Source of the DNA: Acanthamoeba sp. SK_2022b
Lineage: Eukaryota; Discosea; Longamoebia; Acanthamoebidae
Assembly (NCBI GenBank): GCA_027943245.1
Contig: JANDJZ010000050.1
Span: 123,555 to 187,554 of the forward strand
Direction of reading: 5' to 3'
Length of the DNA stretch: 64,000 nucleotides
The number at the start of each line of letters is the position of its first letter. The first letter of the stretch is position 1. The notes beneath the pieces were generated by a model. The model searched no databases and was not told the DNA's origin. It was given only the letters and a program-made list of their open reading frames with translations. Positions 1 through 11,615 of this stretch are shown piece by piece. A program made the position numbers and the translations under genes.

Positions 1-158
1 CTTGCGCAGACATTATGGGAGTAAATGAAAATAAAAGCAAGAAAGAAAATAGGCCACGAAGCAAGACAGAAAGAACGGAGAAATTAGGGTGAGTTCATTA
101 TTGGAGGGGGTTGTGGTGCACGCGAACGCTGTCGAGAAGGACAGACCAGCCCGGGCGT

Positions 159-1447
159 ATGGAGCCGCCAGAGGCTGCAGCTGGTGAGGCGAATGTAGGT
201 GCCCGTAGATGGATTCGAGAGGGCCTCTGCGAAGACGGCTGCCTTTACCTCCAGGTTGTCCCTCACCCCGTCCTCTCTCGTTCTTTGCTCACCCCCCCCC
301 CCGCTTTTCCTCCTTCATTCTTTGTGGGTCTCCCAGAGCAAGGACCTGAGCAGTGCAGATGTGGCGGCGATAGTGGATGAGCTGCTCCGGAGCATGGCCA
401 AGTCGTCAACCGGAGCCTCGCCGCTCGGCTCCTCCTCATCCCGCTCGGGCCTCCGGCTTACCCAGCTCACCATCTCCTACAACGGACGCGTAGGCGACGA
501 GGGCGCGCGGCACATCGCTCGCCTTCTTCGCCTCACCCCCTCTCTCACCTACCTCTACGTCGCCTGGGTAATTCCTGAAACTCTCGCCTCTCCTCCAGAC
601 ACGCCCCATGCATCGCGCTTTGGCTGACCTCCGCGTCGTGTGGCTGTGGGTGGGCTCAGTGTGGCATTGGGCCGAACGGGGTGAAGGCGCTGACGTCGGC
701 CGCGCGTTCGCTGACGGACCTCTACCTGGGCTTCAACGGGAAGGTGGGGAACGAGGGCGCTCGGCACCTCGCGGACCTCATTGCCACCAATACCCCGCTC
801 AAGCACATCGGAGCTGGCCAGGTGCCTCCCTCCTCCCACTTTTGTTCTCCTCTTGCGAGACCAGCCTCGCCCAGACTGAAATAATGTTTATGCAAAATAT
901 TATATTAAAATTAAATAGTGGCAATATTAATAATAATATTATCATTATTATTATCATTACCACTATTTAAAAAAGTGTGCACTTGCTTGTTCAGTGTAAC
1001 ATAGGCGACGAGGGGCTGATGAGCATAGCGCGAGCGCTCTCCTTCAACTCCAACCTTCGCAGCATCTTCTTCAACGACACAGCTGTACACTCCTGCTCCC
1101 AACAGCTCAGGCGCCCCTATGTGTTGCCTCACACGCATACATGTACGGGTAACGTTAGATCACTACGGACGGGGCTCGGGCGGCAGTGGCGGAGATCATT
1201 GCGGGGCCCAATAGCGCGCTGGAGGGTCTGTCGTTTGGCGGCATCATGCCCTATCTGGAAGTCGAGAGCCTGTGGGTCGAGCTGCGCAACCGCAAACGAG
1301 AGCAGCAACGCAAAGGTAAGGAGGAGCTACTCCCTCTCCTCCTACCCTCGCGGTGTGTGATTGCTGGAGCTGCATGTCCCAATGACGACCGAGGGTTCCT
1401 CCTGACCCGTGCGTTCTGACCCCTGAACAGAGCGGGAAGGCTCGTAG
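159..1447 (+). CDS. Leucine-rich repeat (RNI-type) protein
   Basis: Six exons give about 250 aa: 159-254, 337-567, 660-821, 995-1084, 1159-1315 and 1431-1447, all with GT-AG introns and matching phases. The product shows ribonuclease-inhibitor-like repeats built on variants of 'xGDEGARxIAxLLxxxxSL', for example NEGARHLADLI and IGDEGLMSIARAL. Such repeats form a curved protein-binding surface. No F-box, NACHT or membrane segment is visible, so the partner is unknown. The start at 159 is the first ATG that splices in phase into the repeats, but more N-terminal exons could lie before the window. The C-terminus is charged (RNRKREQQRKEREGS). It is convergent with the F-box/LRR gene that ends at 1606. 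Intron 3 (822-994) contains an AT-rich hairpin. Confidence 0.7.
911..970. repeat. AT-rich inverted repeat in an intron
   Basis: Arms TTAAATAGTGG (911-921) and CCACTATTTAA (960-970) are perfect 11-bp inverted complements around an A/T-only interior made of TAA/TTA triplets. It lies wholly inside an intron of the LRR gene and could be a small MITE-like insertion or a hairpin. Confidence 0.7.
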
Positions 1448-1605
1448 CTAGGGCCGCAGAATGGGTGGCTTTGGGCTATGGCTCCACATGGACGGCGTCA
1501 GCCAGAGGTCGCATATGCGATGAAACATACGGCACGGCAAGTAGTAGGCTGTATCCCCCCCAATCATCTGTGTAGAAAAAGTTTATTTATTCTACTTGAC
1601 TTCCC

Positions 1606-2565
1606 TTAAGGTTCCTCGTCCTCGTCCTCTATTTCTTCGTGCTCGTCGTGGGTGGGTTGTCGGGGTGTCCTGACCCTCTTCGTCACGAGGCTGAATCGCA
1701 CCCGCGCCTGCCGAGGCAACGCCGCGCGCAGGCGCGCCACGCCCTCGTTCGTGAGCTGCGAGCACTGTCCGCGGCAACACGCATTCAATAGGACGTGCAG
1801 TCCAGTTCAGTTGGGTAACAGCGCGCAAAGCGTGTTGAGCCAGAGAGGGAGCGAAACCAACCTGCGTGACAACCAATGTCTTGATCTGCTGGAGGTGGCC
1901 GAGGTGCAGCAGGCCGTCGTCGGTGATGCGCTGCAGTTGCGACAGCGTGAGAAACTCCATCAGGGGGCAGCCCATGCCCAGGGCTCTCAGCGAGTCATCT
2001 GATTCCGGGCCGCCTGATTAGCAGACGCGTGCTTGGCCACTCCAGCTTGACGTACCGGTGAGCAAGGCGAGCCCAACCATCTGTATATCCTTCACGTCGG
2101 GACAGTTGCGTGCCACGGCGACGATCGAAGCATCGGTAAGGCGGGGACAGCCGCTCAGAACCAGCTTCCTGTTGTGCCGCAGCGATCGAGGGTCTCAGTC
2201 GATTCACCGTCACAAGACAAGGGCACACGTGGGGGTACCGCAAGCCGGGGCAATTGGAGCCAATGGTGGTGACGACCGGGTCGGTCAGCTTCTTGCACGA
2301 TGCCACATTGAGTATCTCCAGCCTTGAGCAATTCTGCGCCACGTCCATCAAGCTGGAGGCCTGCGCGAGCAACGACCTCGGGCTTGTGAGTCGCGGGCGC
2401 TTGCCCAAAGCCTACAAGCGCTGGGAGGGTTACAGGAATAGCACGCCAGTTGGTGTAGGAGATGTCGAGTATGCGCAGCCCCGTGCAGGCTCGGCCGACT
2501 TCTATCAGGTCAGGGCCAACCACGTGCCGATTCTCGGAGCTGGCCAGACGTGCAGGAGAAGGGGG

Positions 2566-2596
<31 letters not shown>

Positions 2597-3981
2597 GTAA
2601 TGAGGCTAGGCGGCGACCACAAGGTGGAGGCGGCGATTTGGCTGCAGCCACTCTCGAAAAAGCGAGACGTACAGGTCGAGCACCTCGAGCGCGGTGTGGT
2701 GGGTCAAGAATTCCATTCCGCTCACGTGCCGCGAACGGCCGAGAGTTATCTTTCGCAGACCCCTGTCGCCATCAGGCACACAAGGGTGAGCGCATGGGTG
2801 ACGAGCTCAACGAGAAGGGAAGGGAAGATTCTTACGTGAGTTGCGTGGTGGATTTGAGAACACTGTCCCCACGCAGTTGCGGCAACGCGATCAAGCCAAG
2901 CTCCCTGTGAAAGAGCGTGCACGAGCAAGCCACATATGTGAGTTCGATCTGGCGCACATCAGGCAGAAGAGGTCCAGGACCTGAGGTGAGGGCAGTGCGA
3001 GCAGACGTTCACTACGCCCGCATTAGTCAGGAGCGGACATCGCTCCAGATCGATCATCTAGTCGTGCGGCAAGCAAAAAACATACCGAATCGCCAACCCC
3101 CCAATGCTCAGCTAAGAGGATGCGCAAGAGAAGGAAAGATCGCGGCGACGAACCCTAAGCTGGGGTAGGGAGTCAGCCACGCACTGGAGAGACGTGTCAG
3201 TGATGTTTTGGCATGCAGCCAGCTGCAGTGTTCGCAGGCCTGGACAAGTCGCGCTGTAGAAGCCTCCATTAGCAAGCAGCGCAACGCGAACGCAAAGCAG
3301 GAGGCAGAGCACCATATGGCGGCCACACCAGCATCGGTCACGTTCGCGCACTCCTGCAATAGCATGTCGCAGTTGGATGAGCAGCTGTGAGGAAGTGCTG
3401 AGGGTGAAGGGCCGGTACAAACAAGCTCAGGTGGATCAAGCGCAAGCACAATCGGCTGACCGTCAGTACTGTGCGGTCGGTGATGGCGCTGCACGTGGAC
3501 AAGCCCACGAATCCTGCCAAGGCAGCCACGCATGCAGGTGTGAGGTGGCTTCGGTTAACAGCGGAAATGAGGACGAGTTACGGGTGTGAGCCAAGCGCGA
3601 GGGATAGCGGAACAGCCCCTCGAGCGAGTCATCGGTCACGCGCTGACGGTGGTGATACACGTCCAGCTGGCGCCAGCCCGGCAGCATCCCATCCTACGAG
3701 TGCGCGCATCAGCTATGAGCGCATTAGGGGAGCGTCGAGGTAACGAACAAGGGAGTATCGGTGCCAGTGCTTTGACACCAGCGACAGCACGCACAGCTCC
3801 TGCAGGGCATCTGACATCAGCGTGGCCTTTGGAGAGGGGGGGTAGAGCAGGCAGAGTGGGGTACGCGGTAGTTGAAGTGCCTGAGAATAAGGTAGGCCAC
3901 CTCAGGCGGCAAGCCCTCAAAGTCAAACCCCCCGGAGACTGCAGCACCCACGCGCCCTTGTGTTGCTTTGCCTGCCTCCAT
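1606..3981 (-). CDS. F-box and leucine-rich repeat protein (FBXL-like)
   Basis: The N-terminal exon starts at ATG 3981 (MEAGKATQGRVGAAVSGG) and runs into an F-box core, FEGLPPEVAYLILRHFN. The next exon continues the F-box with LCVLSLVSKHWHRYS. Cys-containing LRRs follow on many short exons, with pieces such as CSAITDRTVLTVSRLC, CQNITDTSLQCVADSL, CANVTDAGVAAIW and CKKLTDPVVTTIGSNC. These match the AMN1/FBXL20 repeat 'CxxITDxxLxxLxxxC'. The C-terminus is acidic (DEHEEIEDEDEEP) before the stop at 1606. F-box/LRR proteins are substrate receptors of SCF (Skp1-Cul1) ubiquitin ligases; the substrate cannot be told. Several repeats are cut mid-unit by introns, one of which carries a GA microsatellite near 2570-2590. 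Exact splice sites in the middle are uncertain. Confidence 0.75.
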
Positions 3982-4699
3982 GCTAATTGCCAGTTCTCTC
4001 TCTTTCTTTCTTTTCTTTTTTGTTTAACTATTTTTTCTTTTTTCATATACTTTCTTTTTACTTTTTTATTTCTTTCTTTTTTGAAATAATTTCTTTTTTA
4101 AATTTTGTTTCTTTTCGACAAACAGACCAAACACCAAACGAAAGAATTTCTGCATGAAATACTTAGCAGGCCAAAATCTCTCTGTGGAGCTTCCTGCACA
4201 GATACTTGGCTCAGTAGCATGAAACTTTATCCAGGTACAGTGTTAGGTCAACTCTCCAAACCATCTCACTTAGAATACATATAGTCTGCTCTTCCTAAGA
4301 GAATGGAACTGGCACAACATTTGCAATTTGGTCTTGGCCCTCTATCCCATAATTGGAGGTCAAACCTGAATATTTAAGAAGACGGGGTGGAGTTTTGAAC
4401 ACTTAGAATTAATATCGACCCACCAGATTACACTCCCCTCCTGAACAACAAGATCGGGTCCGGCGAGCTGACGACTGGTGGTAGAAAGACACCCAGACCA
4501 GTTTTTCCCCAGAGCCGATTGCTCATCTGTCATTTGGCTGTGGCGACGAACTGGCCACACTCGCTAAAAAACAACAAAAAAAATCAAGGATCTGAGAGGC
4601 GTGGTAATTGCGTAGCCGCTACCGCTGGACCGCGCTCTCGAGCATTTGAATGGTGCCTGTGGAGGGGGAGCAAAAACGGTAAGCCTAGTAAGGCGAGCA
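3982..4699. other. Intergenic: T-rich tract and possible SMP-30-like remnant
   Basis: About 720 bp between two minus-strand genes. Positions 4000-4120 are almost pure T/C on the plus strand, just upstream of the F-box gene start. A short minus-strand reading frame (4360-4560) contains EGSVIWWVDINSK, which resembles the first blade of SMP-30/gluconolactonase proteins (GxLYWVDI). No other piece of that family is present, so at best it is a decayed fragment. Confidence 0.3.
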
Positions 4700-6444
4700 T
4701 TACTTCACGTGCGTTGACAACGCACCCGAAGAGGCGTCGATCTCCACTTCCAGTCCAATTGGGAGCGTGTACTGGGCGTTAAGGTCGTGGCCTGTGTTCG
4801 TAGTGTCCGTGTTAGCAGCACGAGCCACGCCGACGCGCCCGAAAACTCATAACGCACGTACCAAACATCGCGCCGGTGAAAGCGGGAATGCCCAGAGGCT
4901 TGACCTTCTGGTCGATGACGAGGTCCAACGGGAGTGTGCGGTTCTTGTTCGAGGCCTCGCAGTCCGTGCACCTGTCTCCGCTGTTAGTAGGTGCTGTATT
5001 TAATAAAATATGTTGCAGGCTTTTGACGCACCTGCCAAAGACGAAGCCGGAGATGACCTTGAAGTAGCCCGCCAGATGGATCTGAGTCAAGTAGCGATCG
5101 ATGCGGTAGGGCTCTTCGCCCACCTCTGCGTGCATCCGATGAGAATGACGACGATGGTGAGGTCACACGGCCCTTCCGCATACACGAATGAAGAAGCAGG
5201 TCGCGACAGGAGACAACGTACCTTCGAGGAAGAGGATGGCGCCCTTCAACTGGTCGATGGTGAGGTAGGGCGAACCAATCATAGCGGCGAACACAGACAG
5301 ATTGCCGCCCACCAGCTTTCCTCGAGCGCGACCTGCACATCACCACCCGCAAAGGTAAACGATGGTCAGCAACAGGAGAGATCAGGGAGCCAGCTGATGC
5401 TGGAGACGAGGAAAGGGGGAGGTACCGGAGGTGATGGTTCGGATGGGCACATCGTCAGTGTTGATGAGACGCAGCGGAGCCGCTTGCTGCACGATCTGGT
5501 GAACTACCTTGCCTGACACACCATCACCCTTGCTCCACCACTGGTCGAGTCCCATAGGTCTGCGCATGCACACGCACAAACGGGGCGCAGCATTGATTGA
5601 GAGGGGGGGGGGCAAGGCTCGGTTGGTCAGCTGTGAGGCGAGGCGAGCGCGGGAGTCGCCTTGAGTGTACCCGTGGAAGGTCACAAGGCCGGTCTTGGTG
5701 TGGATGGCGTTGAGAAGGCCAGTGAGGTCACTGTAGCCCATGATCACCTTCGGGTTGCGCGCAATCACTTCGTAGTCCAACTAGACGCCCACGATGACGT
5801 TTCGTCGCATCGTCGGTCTCAATGAGTTCGTTGTGTGGCGCTGCGAACAAAAATGACTCCATGTGGAGGGGGCATGCACCATGTCGATGAAACGGTTGCA
5901 GCCCCAGCCTCCCCTGTTGGCCACAATCATCTTCACGTTCGGATCCTTGAACATGGCCATCACATCATCGGCTCGCTCTGCACGCGAAGCCTTTTAGTTT
6001 ATCGTCACGACGAACGCGAAGAGAAAACGAAAAACGAATGGTGGGCAAGTGGAAAAAAGAGCGTTGGGGGGGGGGGGTTACGTTGGTCAGTGCCGGCGAG
6101 GTAGCCGTACTCGTCGAAGCAGTGGGGGGCAAACTTGGGCTTGAGGCCCAGCGGGGAGACCGTTTGGTTGATATGGTCGGGGTAGGTCTGGGCCGTCCAC
6201 GCGGTGTAATAGATGGGGCTCGCTGTCGCAATTCGAGAAGATGACAAGGAAAACAAGATTAACCTCACTTAGAGGGTCCACAGTGATAGGGCGACAGGCT
6301 ACCAGGAGAGATGAAGCCAATCGTGTCTCCGGGCTTGACCACTGGCGCTTTGAAGGTGGCTGCGTCACCCGCCTTGACCTCCATGCCAACGACGACAAGC
6401 ACAACTGCCAAGACGCACAACACACAAGAGCGAAGACGGGACAT
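4700..6444 (-). CDS. Secreted peptidase S66 (LD-carboxypeptidase/MccF-like)
   Basis: Start ATG 6444 gives a strong signal peptide (SCVLCVLAVVLVVVGMEV, cut near AGDA), followed by the family N-terminus VVKPGDTIGFISPGS. Later exons read NRGGWGCNRFID, IMGYSDLTGLLNAIH, GKLVGGNLSVFAAMIGSPY, QLKGAILFLE and finally GHDLNAQYTLPIGLEVEID, with the stop at 4700. S66 enzymes use a Ser-His-Glu triad: the nucleophile is the Ser of GYSD and the His is in the GHDL segment, both present. Bacterial members cut the L,D bond of peptidoglycan tetrapeptides or inactivate microcin C. An N-terminal secretion signal in a bacterivore suggests digestion of bacterial wall peptides in the phagosome or outside (inference). 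Six or more exons; inner boundaries approximate. Confidence 0.8.
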
Positions 6445-6692
6445 GGCGTGTTCTTCTCCGCGTGTTTTTGTGTTTGGTCTTGTGTTTTTCGTCTCTGGCA
6501 ATAACGCGTTATCCTCCCTCTTCCCATCTGATTGGGCTGGCTGTGGCGCTTGTTTCGAGTTCGACCGAAGGAAGTCTGCGCCGGCACAGTTTAGTGAAGC
6601 TGCAGCCTCCCGTGAAGGCAACCGGAGCGATTTTCTTTTTAAAAAAATCTATCGAATCAGTGGGAGAAGGGTGCGGCTTCGAGGAGGGAGGT

Positions 6693-8591
6693 TCAGGGCT
6701 CGATTTCGCCGAGGTAGATCTTCTTGTCCGAGGAGCACGAGGCGATGATGGGCTCGTCTGGGTGGAACGCGACCTCGTTCACGGTACCGGTGTGCCCTGG
6801 AAGCTTGTAGACCACCTGCCTGGTCACGCTGTCCCAAATATACACAAGTCTGCGCAAGCAGCGTCACGACCCGACGTAATGAGAGTCAATTTTCACTTGC
6901 GGAAGCGCAATGCCAACAGGGAGTAATCGGGGGAGGGCGACAAACCTATCAGCGGAACCAGCAGACACTCTGCTGCCATCAGGCGACCAGTTCACCTTGA
7001 GCAAGTTCTGATCAAAGCCATGCTGTAGAAAGAAATGGGGGAAGGGAAGGTCAGGGAGAGGCCTGGAGAGGAGAGGAAACCGGCAACGGTTGGCCGATGG
7101 TTGGGAGTGCGAGAAGGGGACAGGTACCACAGCGCCTGTGAACACCTTGGTGAGGCGATTGTCGCCGGGCACGTACGGACGCACATCGTGCACGTGCAGT
7201 GAGTTATCCTGTGAAAAAGCCCACGATTAGCGCGGTTGTCATGAGAGGCCATCAGCTGACGCGAATAGCAGCCGATGAAACGCCAAGAGAAAAGAGGAGC
7301 GTACCATGGCGTTCGAAAGCAGGAAGTTGCCATCAGGGCTCAGCTGTATCGAGGTGATGATATCCTTGTGCGAGTCGACGCTGAAAGCCAGCTCGTCCCT
7401 GCGGAGGTCCCACACCTGTCACAAGGAAAAGCAGTGGGGCAGGTTGGTTGCCGCGACCCTAACGACGAAGCCAAAAGTTCGACTCGTAGAGACTTGGAGA
7501 TGTGGCGACGAAAGAGGAGGAGAAAGGAAATGATGAGGCAAGGTACGTGGATTGCGCCGTCGATGCCCCCGAAATAGACCTGCTCGTTGTTATGCGAAAT
7601 GGCGACGGCGGTGACCTGATACTTGTGGTTGAAGGTGTGCGCGCTCCTCTTCCTACGCAGGTCCCAAAGCTGTGCGCAATGGGTGGGAGGCAACGAGTTG
7701 TCAACTAAAGGGCCTCAGTGGACGCGGTGCAAAGGCACAACGGTGATGGGTGGCGGGCGTCACCTTCACAGCCTTGTCGTCCGATCCGCTGACGAGCAGG
7801 TTGCCCTTCTTGGACGGGCAGCAGCTGTTGACAAACGAGGTGTGCTCGTTGAGCTTCTTGACTCGCACGCCCGCCACCGTATCCCACGCCATCACCGTCT
7901 TGTCCGCAGACGCAGAAAACAGCCGCCTGAGGCGAGTCCAGGACACGCATCGATGTGGGACGTAAGAAACGAGAAGGAAGGGACGAAGCACGGCCGAGGC
8001 CATTTCACGCACTCTCCGTCAGCGCTCCAGTGGATCTCCTGGATAGCGTTCTTGTGACCATCGAAGACGTGGTAGTTCGCACACTCGCCCTGAACCTGCC
8101 ACAGGACTGCACCGATGGCACACGGGGCCTGTGAGCGCGTGCGCTATGGATAGGACACCCTGAGGAAGGAAGGGAAGAAGGCGACAACGCACAGATCCTC
8201 TTATCAAAACCGGCAGATGCAAGAGACTTGCCCGAGGGGTCGAACTTGCAGGTGTACACCTCGGCTTGGTGACCCTCCAGAACCACGATAGGAGCGATTA
8301 GGCTGGAAGTGCGGGGAACTCCCTGCACAGCGTATGCCGACACAGAAGGAGGAAAAGCTGTAGGCCGGTGGGCGCATTGGTAGTTTGGAGGAGGGGGTTA
8401 CCGCCGCAATGAGTTCTCGCCCCTTGACCTCATCGGTCTTTGGTCTTTTCAGGACCAATGCCTTGGAATCTGATAGCGCAGTGAGAAAATTTGAACCAAC
8501 TGCAGCTGAATGTTTGTATGTAAAGCAGCCACAAATAAAGAAGCCGTATTGGTTTACCTGTGGACTCGCTCTCGAACTTCCTCTTCTCCAT
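6693..8591 (-). CDS. SNRNP40: U5 snRNP 40 kDa protein, WD40 (SNRNP40/WDR57)
   Basis: Starts at ATG 8591 (MEKRKFESEST), splices to ALVLKRPKTDEVKGRELIAA, then gives a seven-bladed WD40 propeller. Diagnostic segments in order: APIVVLEGHQAEVYTCKFDP, LASAGFDKRI, LFSASADKTVMAWD, HTSFVNSCCPSKKGNLLVSG, WDLRRKRSAHTF, GGIDGAIHVWDLR, FLLSNAMDNSLHVHDVRP, FDQNLLKVNWSPDGSRVSAG, LPGHTGTVNEVAFHPDEPII and SSDKKIYLGEIEP, with the stop at 6693. These match the human U5-40K protein blade by blade, including the NAMDN and HPDEPII motifs. The protein is a U5 snRNP component of the spliceosome in the nucleus. About eight introns. The start codon is 160 bp from the divergent NOPCHAP1-like gene. Confidence 0.92.
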
Positions 8592-8750
8592 TTTATTTGT
8601 GATCGCAGCGGCAGGGTAAGGTGAAAGATCGAAGGAACGAAATCGCTGCTTCTCAGGGGGCGGCCACTTTTTTCCGGACGCCGCCGACGACGCGGAGAAA
8701 GATCAAAAAAGAATAATCGTTCAAATTCACGGACTCCATCGATTACCCGC
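8592..8750. promoter_or_regulatory. Short divergent promoter region
   Basis: Only 159 bp separate the start codons of the U5-40K gene (minus) and the NOPCHAP1-like gene (plus). No clear TATA box is seen. A shared promoter is inferred from spacing only. Confidence 0.45.
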
Positions 8751-9515
8751 ATGGAAGGAAGTAGCAACGCGCCCACTTCAAAGGAGCTCCTGTTTTGTGG
8801 AGGGGATGAAGGTACGTTCCCAATCGAAGCAGAATCCTTACCAATCTGTATGCGATTTTACAGCTCGTTTGTGATTAAATCCTTGTCTCGGCAGAATCAA
8901 AGCTGTTTGTAGCAGATGGAAAGGACAGAGTAAACCCTAAGCCGCCACAGATCTCCAGACTCCCGCCAAGTTCGCGTACGTTCATCACCACAGCTCACGT
9001 CCTTGCCTTCTTCGCTCATTTGTGGGGTTTGGCGTAAGAAGTGCTGGCGCAGGCTCGAGCCTTCTTGCCCATGCTTGCGGCTGCCAACGCGAAGCTGGAA
9101 CAAACGCTGGCGGAGAACCCCGGCAGTCTTGACATCGAAAACGTCGAAGAGGGCAAGCCCTACGTACGAATGGCACGTGACCCTTGCTTGGTTTCTTCTT
9201 CCTTGCTTCGATGCAGCCAATCCACGCTAGAGTCACAAAGGCGCGGCTGCGATGTGCTACATTCACCAACTGCGATTGCATGATGGTAATGTGCAGGACT
9301 TGGCCATGATTGGGGAGAAGAAGGAAGGAGAGTCCAGCGACAGTGAGGAGGAAGACAGCGACGACGAATCAGAGAGCGAAGAGGAGCAGGAAGGCAATGA
9401 AGAGAAAGAAGCGGATGAAGAGGACACTGGCAAGCCACCCGCGCAGCGAAGAAAAGTGATCGAGGAGATCGGAGGCGAAGAAGAACAGAACGAGAAGCCT
9501 ATGGAAGAGGAGTAG
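8751..9515 (+). CDS. NOPCHAP1: NOPCHAP1-like box C/D snoRNP assembly chaperone
   Basis: Four exons: 8751-8811, 8895-8975, 9039 to about 9163 or 9175, and 9297-9515. The product starts MEGSSNAPTSKELLFCGG, followed by KLFVADGKDRVNPKPP, then the family core SSQVLAQARAFLPMLAAANA, then LDIENVEEGKPY, then DLAMIGEKKE and a long Glu/Asp/Ser tail. This is the order in human C12orf45/NOPCHAP1 (PSSHVL..FLPQMARAN..FDIEN..ALFEMN..acidic). The human protein links NOP58 to the R2TP chaperone during C/D snoRNP assembly. The third intron can start at a GT (9164) or, with better family alignment, at a GC (9176), which would keep VRM before DLAMI. It shares an upstream region with the U5-40K gene. Confidence 0.8.
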
Positions 9516-9798
9516 AAGCAACGTGCGCAACCCAACCTTGCAGCAGTGTGTTTGGTGTAGAGAACTGTTTACTTCGAGACGTTGCACGTTACCTTGTTTT
9601 CTCTTGGTTTTCATTTGATTTTCCTTATTGCATTTCATGGCCATTCCGCGGCTTCTTCGGTTGGATTTCACCCTCCACCAGCCCACCTTTCCCTCACATC
9701 CTGCTCGTGGGCAGAGCCGTGCCGGCCACGCATGACCCGCCACAGGGCCATTTTTTCTGTAAGACTCTGCCAGTAGAGAAGAGAAGCATTTTCTAAAG

Positions 9799-11413
9799 AT
9801 GGAACCGATGCATACAGAGAGATATCCCCACCCTACCCACCCCGAGGTGGCGAGGGCGGCGGCGCAGCCCCTGTACGACCCAACGAAAGTTGCCACACCC
9901 GCGGCACACCGCCTGACGCGAGAACAGCTCTTTCACGAGATGAAGGTCCGGGACCTCCTGCTGGCCCTTGGCGTGTCCCCCGGCGGACGCGACGTGATCT
10001 TCTTCCAGGCACACAACACCGTCGAGACCGTCCTCGAGGTGCACTCTCCTTCACAGCTGTGGCGTTCTGTGTATGTGTTCATGAACGCTTACTCGGGCTG
10101 CGGCCACGTTCAGGTGATGGCCAAGGAGCGTATCCTCTCAGCTCCGGTGTGGGTCGAGCAGCCTGAACGAGGCTACTCTCAGGTAAGAAGTCCTCTCTCA
10201 CTGTGGCGAGATTGCCTTTCGCGGTGACCCCACCGCGGGGTTCAGGTGGACGTGCAGGACCTCGCCGCTGCCCTATTCTCGCTTCATGGCGATGACGTTG
10301 AGTCCGTGAAGAACAGCTTCTTTCAGCGGCAAGTGATCTCTGTGTGCAGTACGCCCCATCATCATCACCGGCTCGATTGGGCTGCCTTTGCACGCTGACG
10401 TTGATCTCCCGTTTGGGATAGGCCTTGCGCAGCGCGATCAGATGAGGCCCGTCACTCTGGACACCCGGGTTGGCGACGTCCTCGTGGCAATGGTTAACAT
10501 CGCTCATCGTGTTGTAGTCGTGGATGACAACCGATTCGATGCCGCCAAGCTGCTGCACGTGATCAGGTACAACGTTGCTCGGTCGAACAGCCTGGCGGCC
10601 ATGTGTCCAACTTTTCGGTGGGTGACAACTCCCTTCTTAGTCAGTTTGATATGCTCCGATTTCTGGACAAGTACGCGGCCCAGTTCCCCGTCGATCTCAA
10701 CACGATCGAGGCGTCCCAGGTCATGAACGCACATGTGATATCTGTCTCGCCCGCCACTCGGTACGTATGCAAACACCGGCGACTTTGTAGGCAGGTTATT
10801 GACAGATTGCGTCGTAATGAAGGGCCATTGAGGCGCTAAGCAAGTGTCTTCAGAACAAGTTCAGTGGCATGGCCATCATCGATCCAGCCAACAACAAGTT
10901 TGTGGGTCACATCTCCGTCAGCGACTTGCGGGTACTTCATGCCGCTCACCTCACCTCCGTATTAGTGTTGGCCACGCAAGGCCACCCTCGACTAAACATG
11001 AGGGTGATGTCCAGGGAACCACTCCCACAGACTTCATCGACCTCTGGCTACCAGTAACGCAGTATCTCGAGCGTAAAGGCTTGGTATGTGAACTCGGCCG
11101 GCGAATGTAATGCGTTTTGGTTTTGGAGATGAGGCTCACAGGTCATCTCTCTTCTCCGAAGGCATCACGAGCTACGATTTGGTGTCTGCCAGGGTCTCTG
11201 TTACCCGAGGTGATCAGGCGGATGATCGACAACCACGTTCACCGGTACTGCCGTCCCAGCCATAAGGGCCGTCAAGCCGCTCGGCGGTGCTCACTATTTG
11301 TCTTCGACCAACATAGGGTTTACATAGCTGACCGGATCGGCCACGCGGCTGGAGTGATCACCATCACTGACCTGCTGGCCTACCTTCTCGTTCGTCTCTT
11401 CCCCGGAGACTGA
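9799..11413 (+). CDS. CBS-domain protein (AMPK-gamma/CBS-pair type)
   Basis: Starts METMHTERY-like at ATG 9799 (MEPMHTERYPHPTHPEVARA). Segments that look like CBS modules follow: VIFFQAHNTVETVLE spliced to VMAKERILSAPVWVE; PVTLDTRVGDVLVAMV with HRVVVVDD; SQVMNAHVISVSPATR, then an exon with SKCLQNKFSGMAIID and KFVGHISVSDLR; and a last module ending GVITITDLLAYLLVRLFPGD, with the stop at 11413. The second stretch also holds FLDKYAAQFPVDL. Paired CBS domains bind adenine nucleotides and control kinases, channels or enzymes. Four modules in tandem would fit an AMPK-gamma or SDS23-like fold, but no kinase-binding motif is clear, so the target is unknown. About eight short introns. Confidence 0.7.
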
Positions 11414-11615
11414 GCTGCAGGCAGCCGGCTGCACTTGCCCAACACGAGGACCCATCGACAGAGGTCTGTCTTTGATTTTCACCAGCCAATAAACCTTTGT
11501 GGCCTCTCGCCGTTGTCTCCAATCGGTGCGCAAACAGCGTGTCGCCGCCGCACACAAAGAACAAAAGGAGGGCGCAAGCAAGCAGGCAAACCAAACAAGA
11601 AACCACCCCACAAAC

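Noticed and set aside
3960..4130. T-rich tract as a possible poly(A) tail of a retrocopy
   Set aside because: It is mixed T/C, lies upstream of a complete F-box gene start, and has no adjacent intronless gene copy.
4360..4560. SMP-30/gluconolactonase gene
   Set aside because: Only one weak WVDI-like motif is present and no other family segments; kept only as a possible remnant in the intergenic entry.
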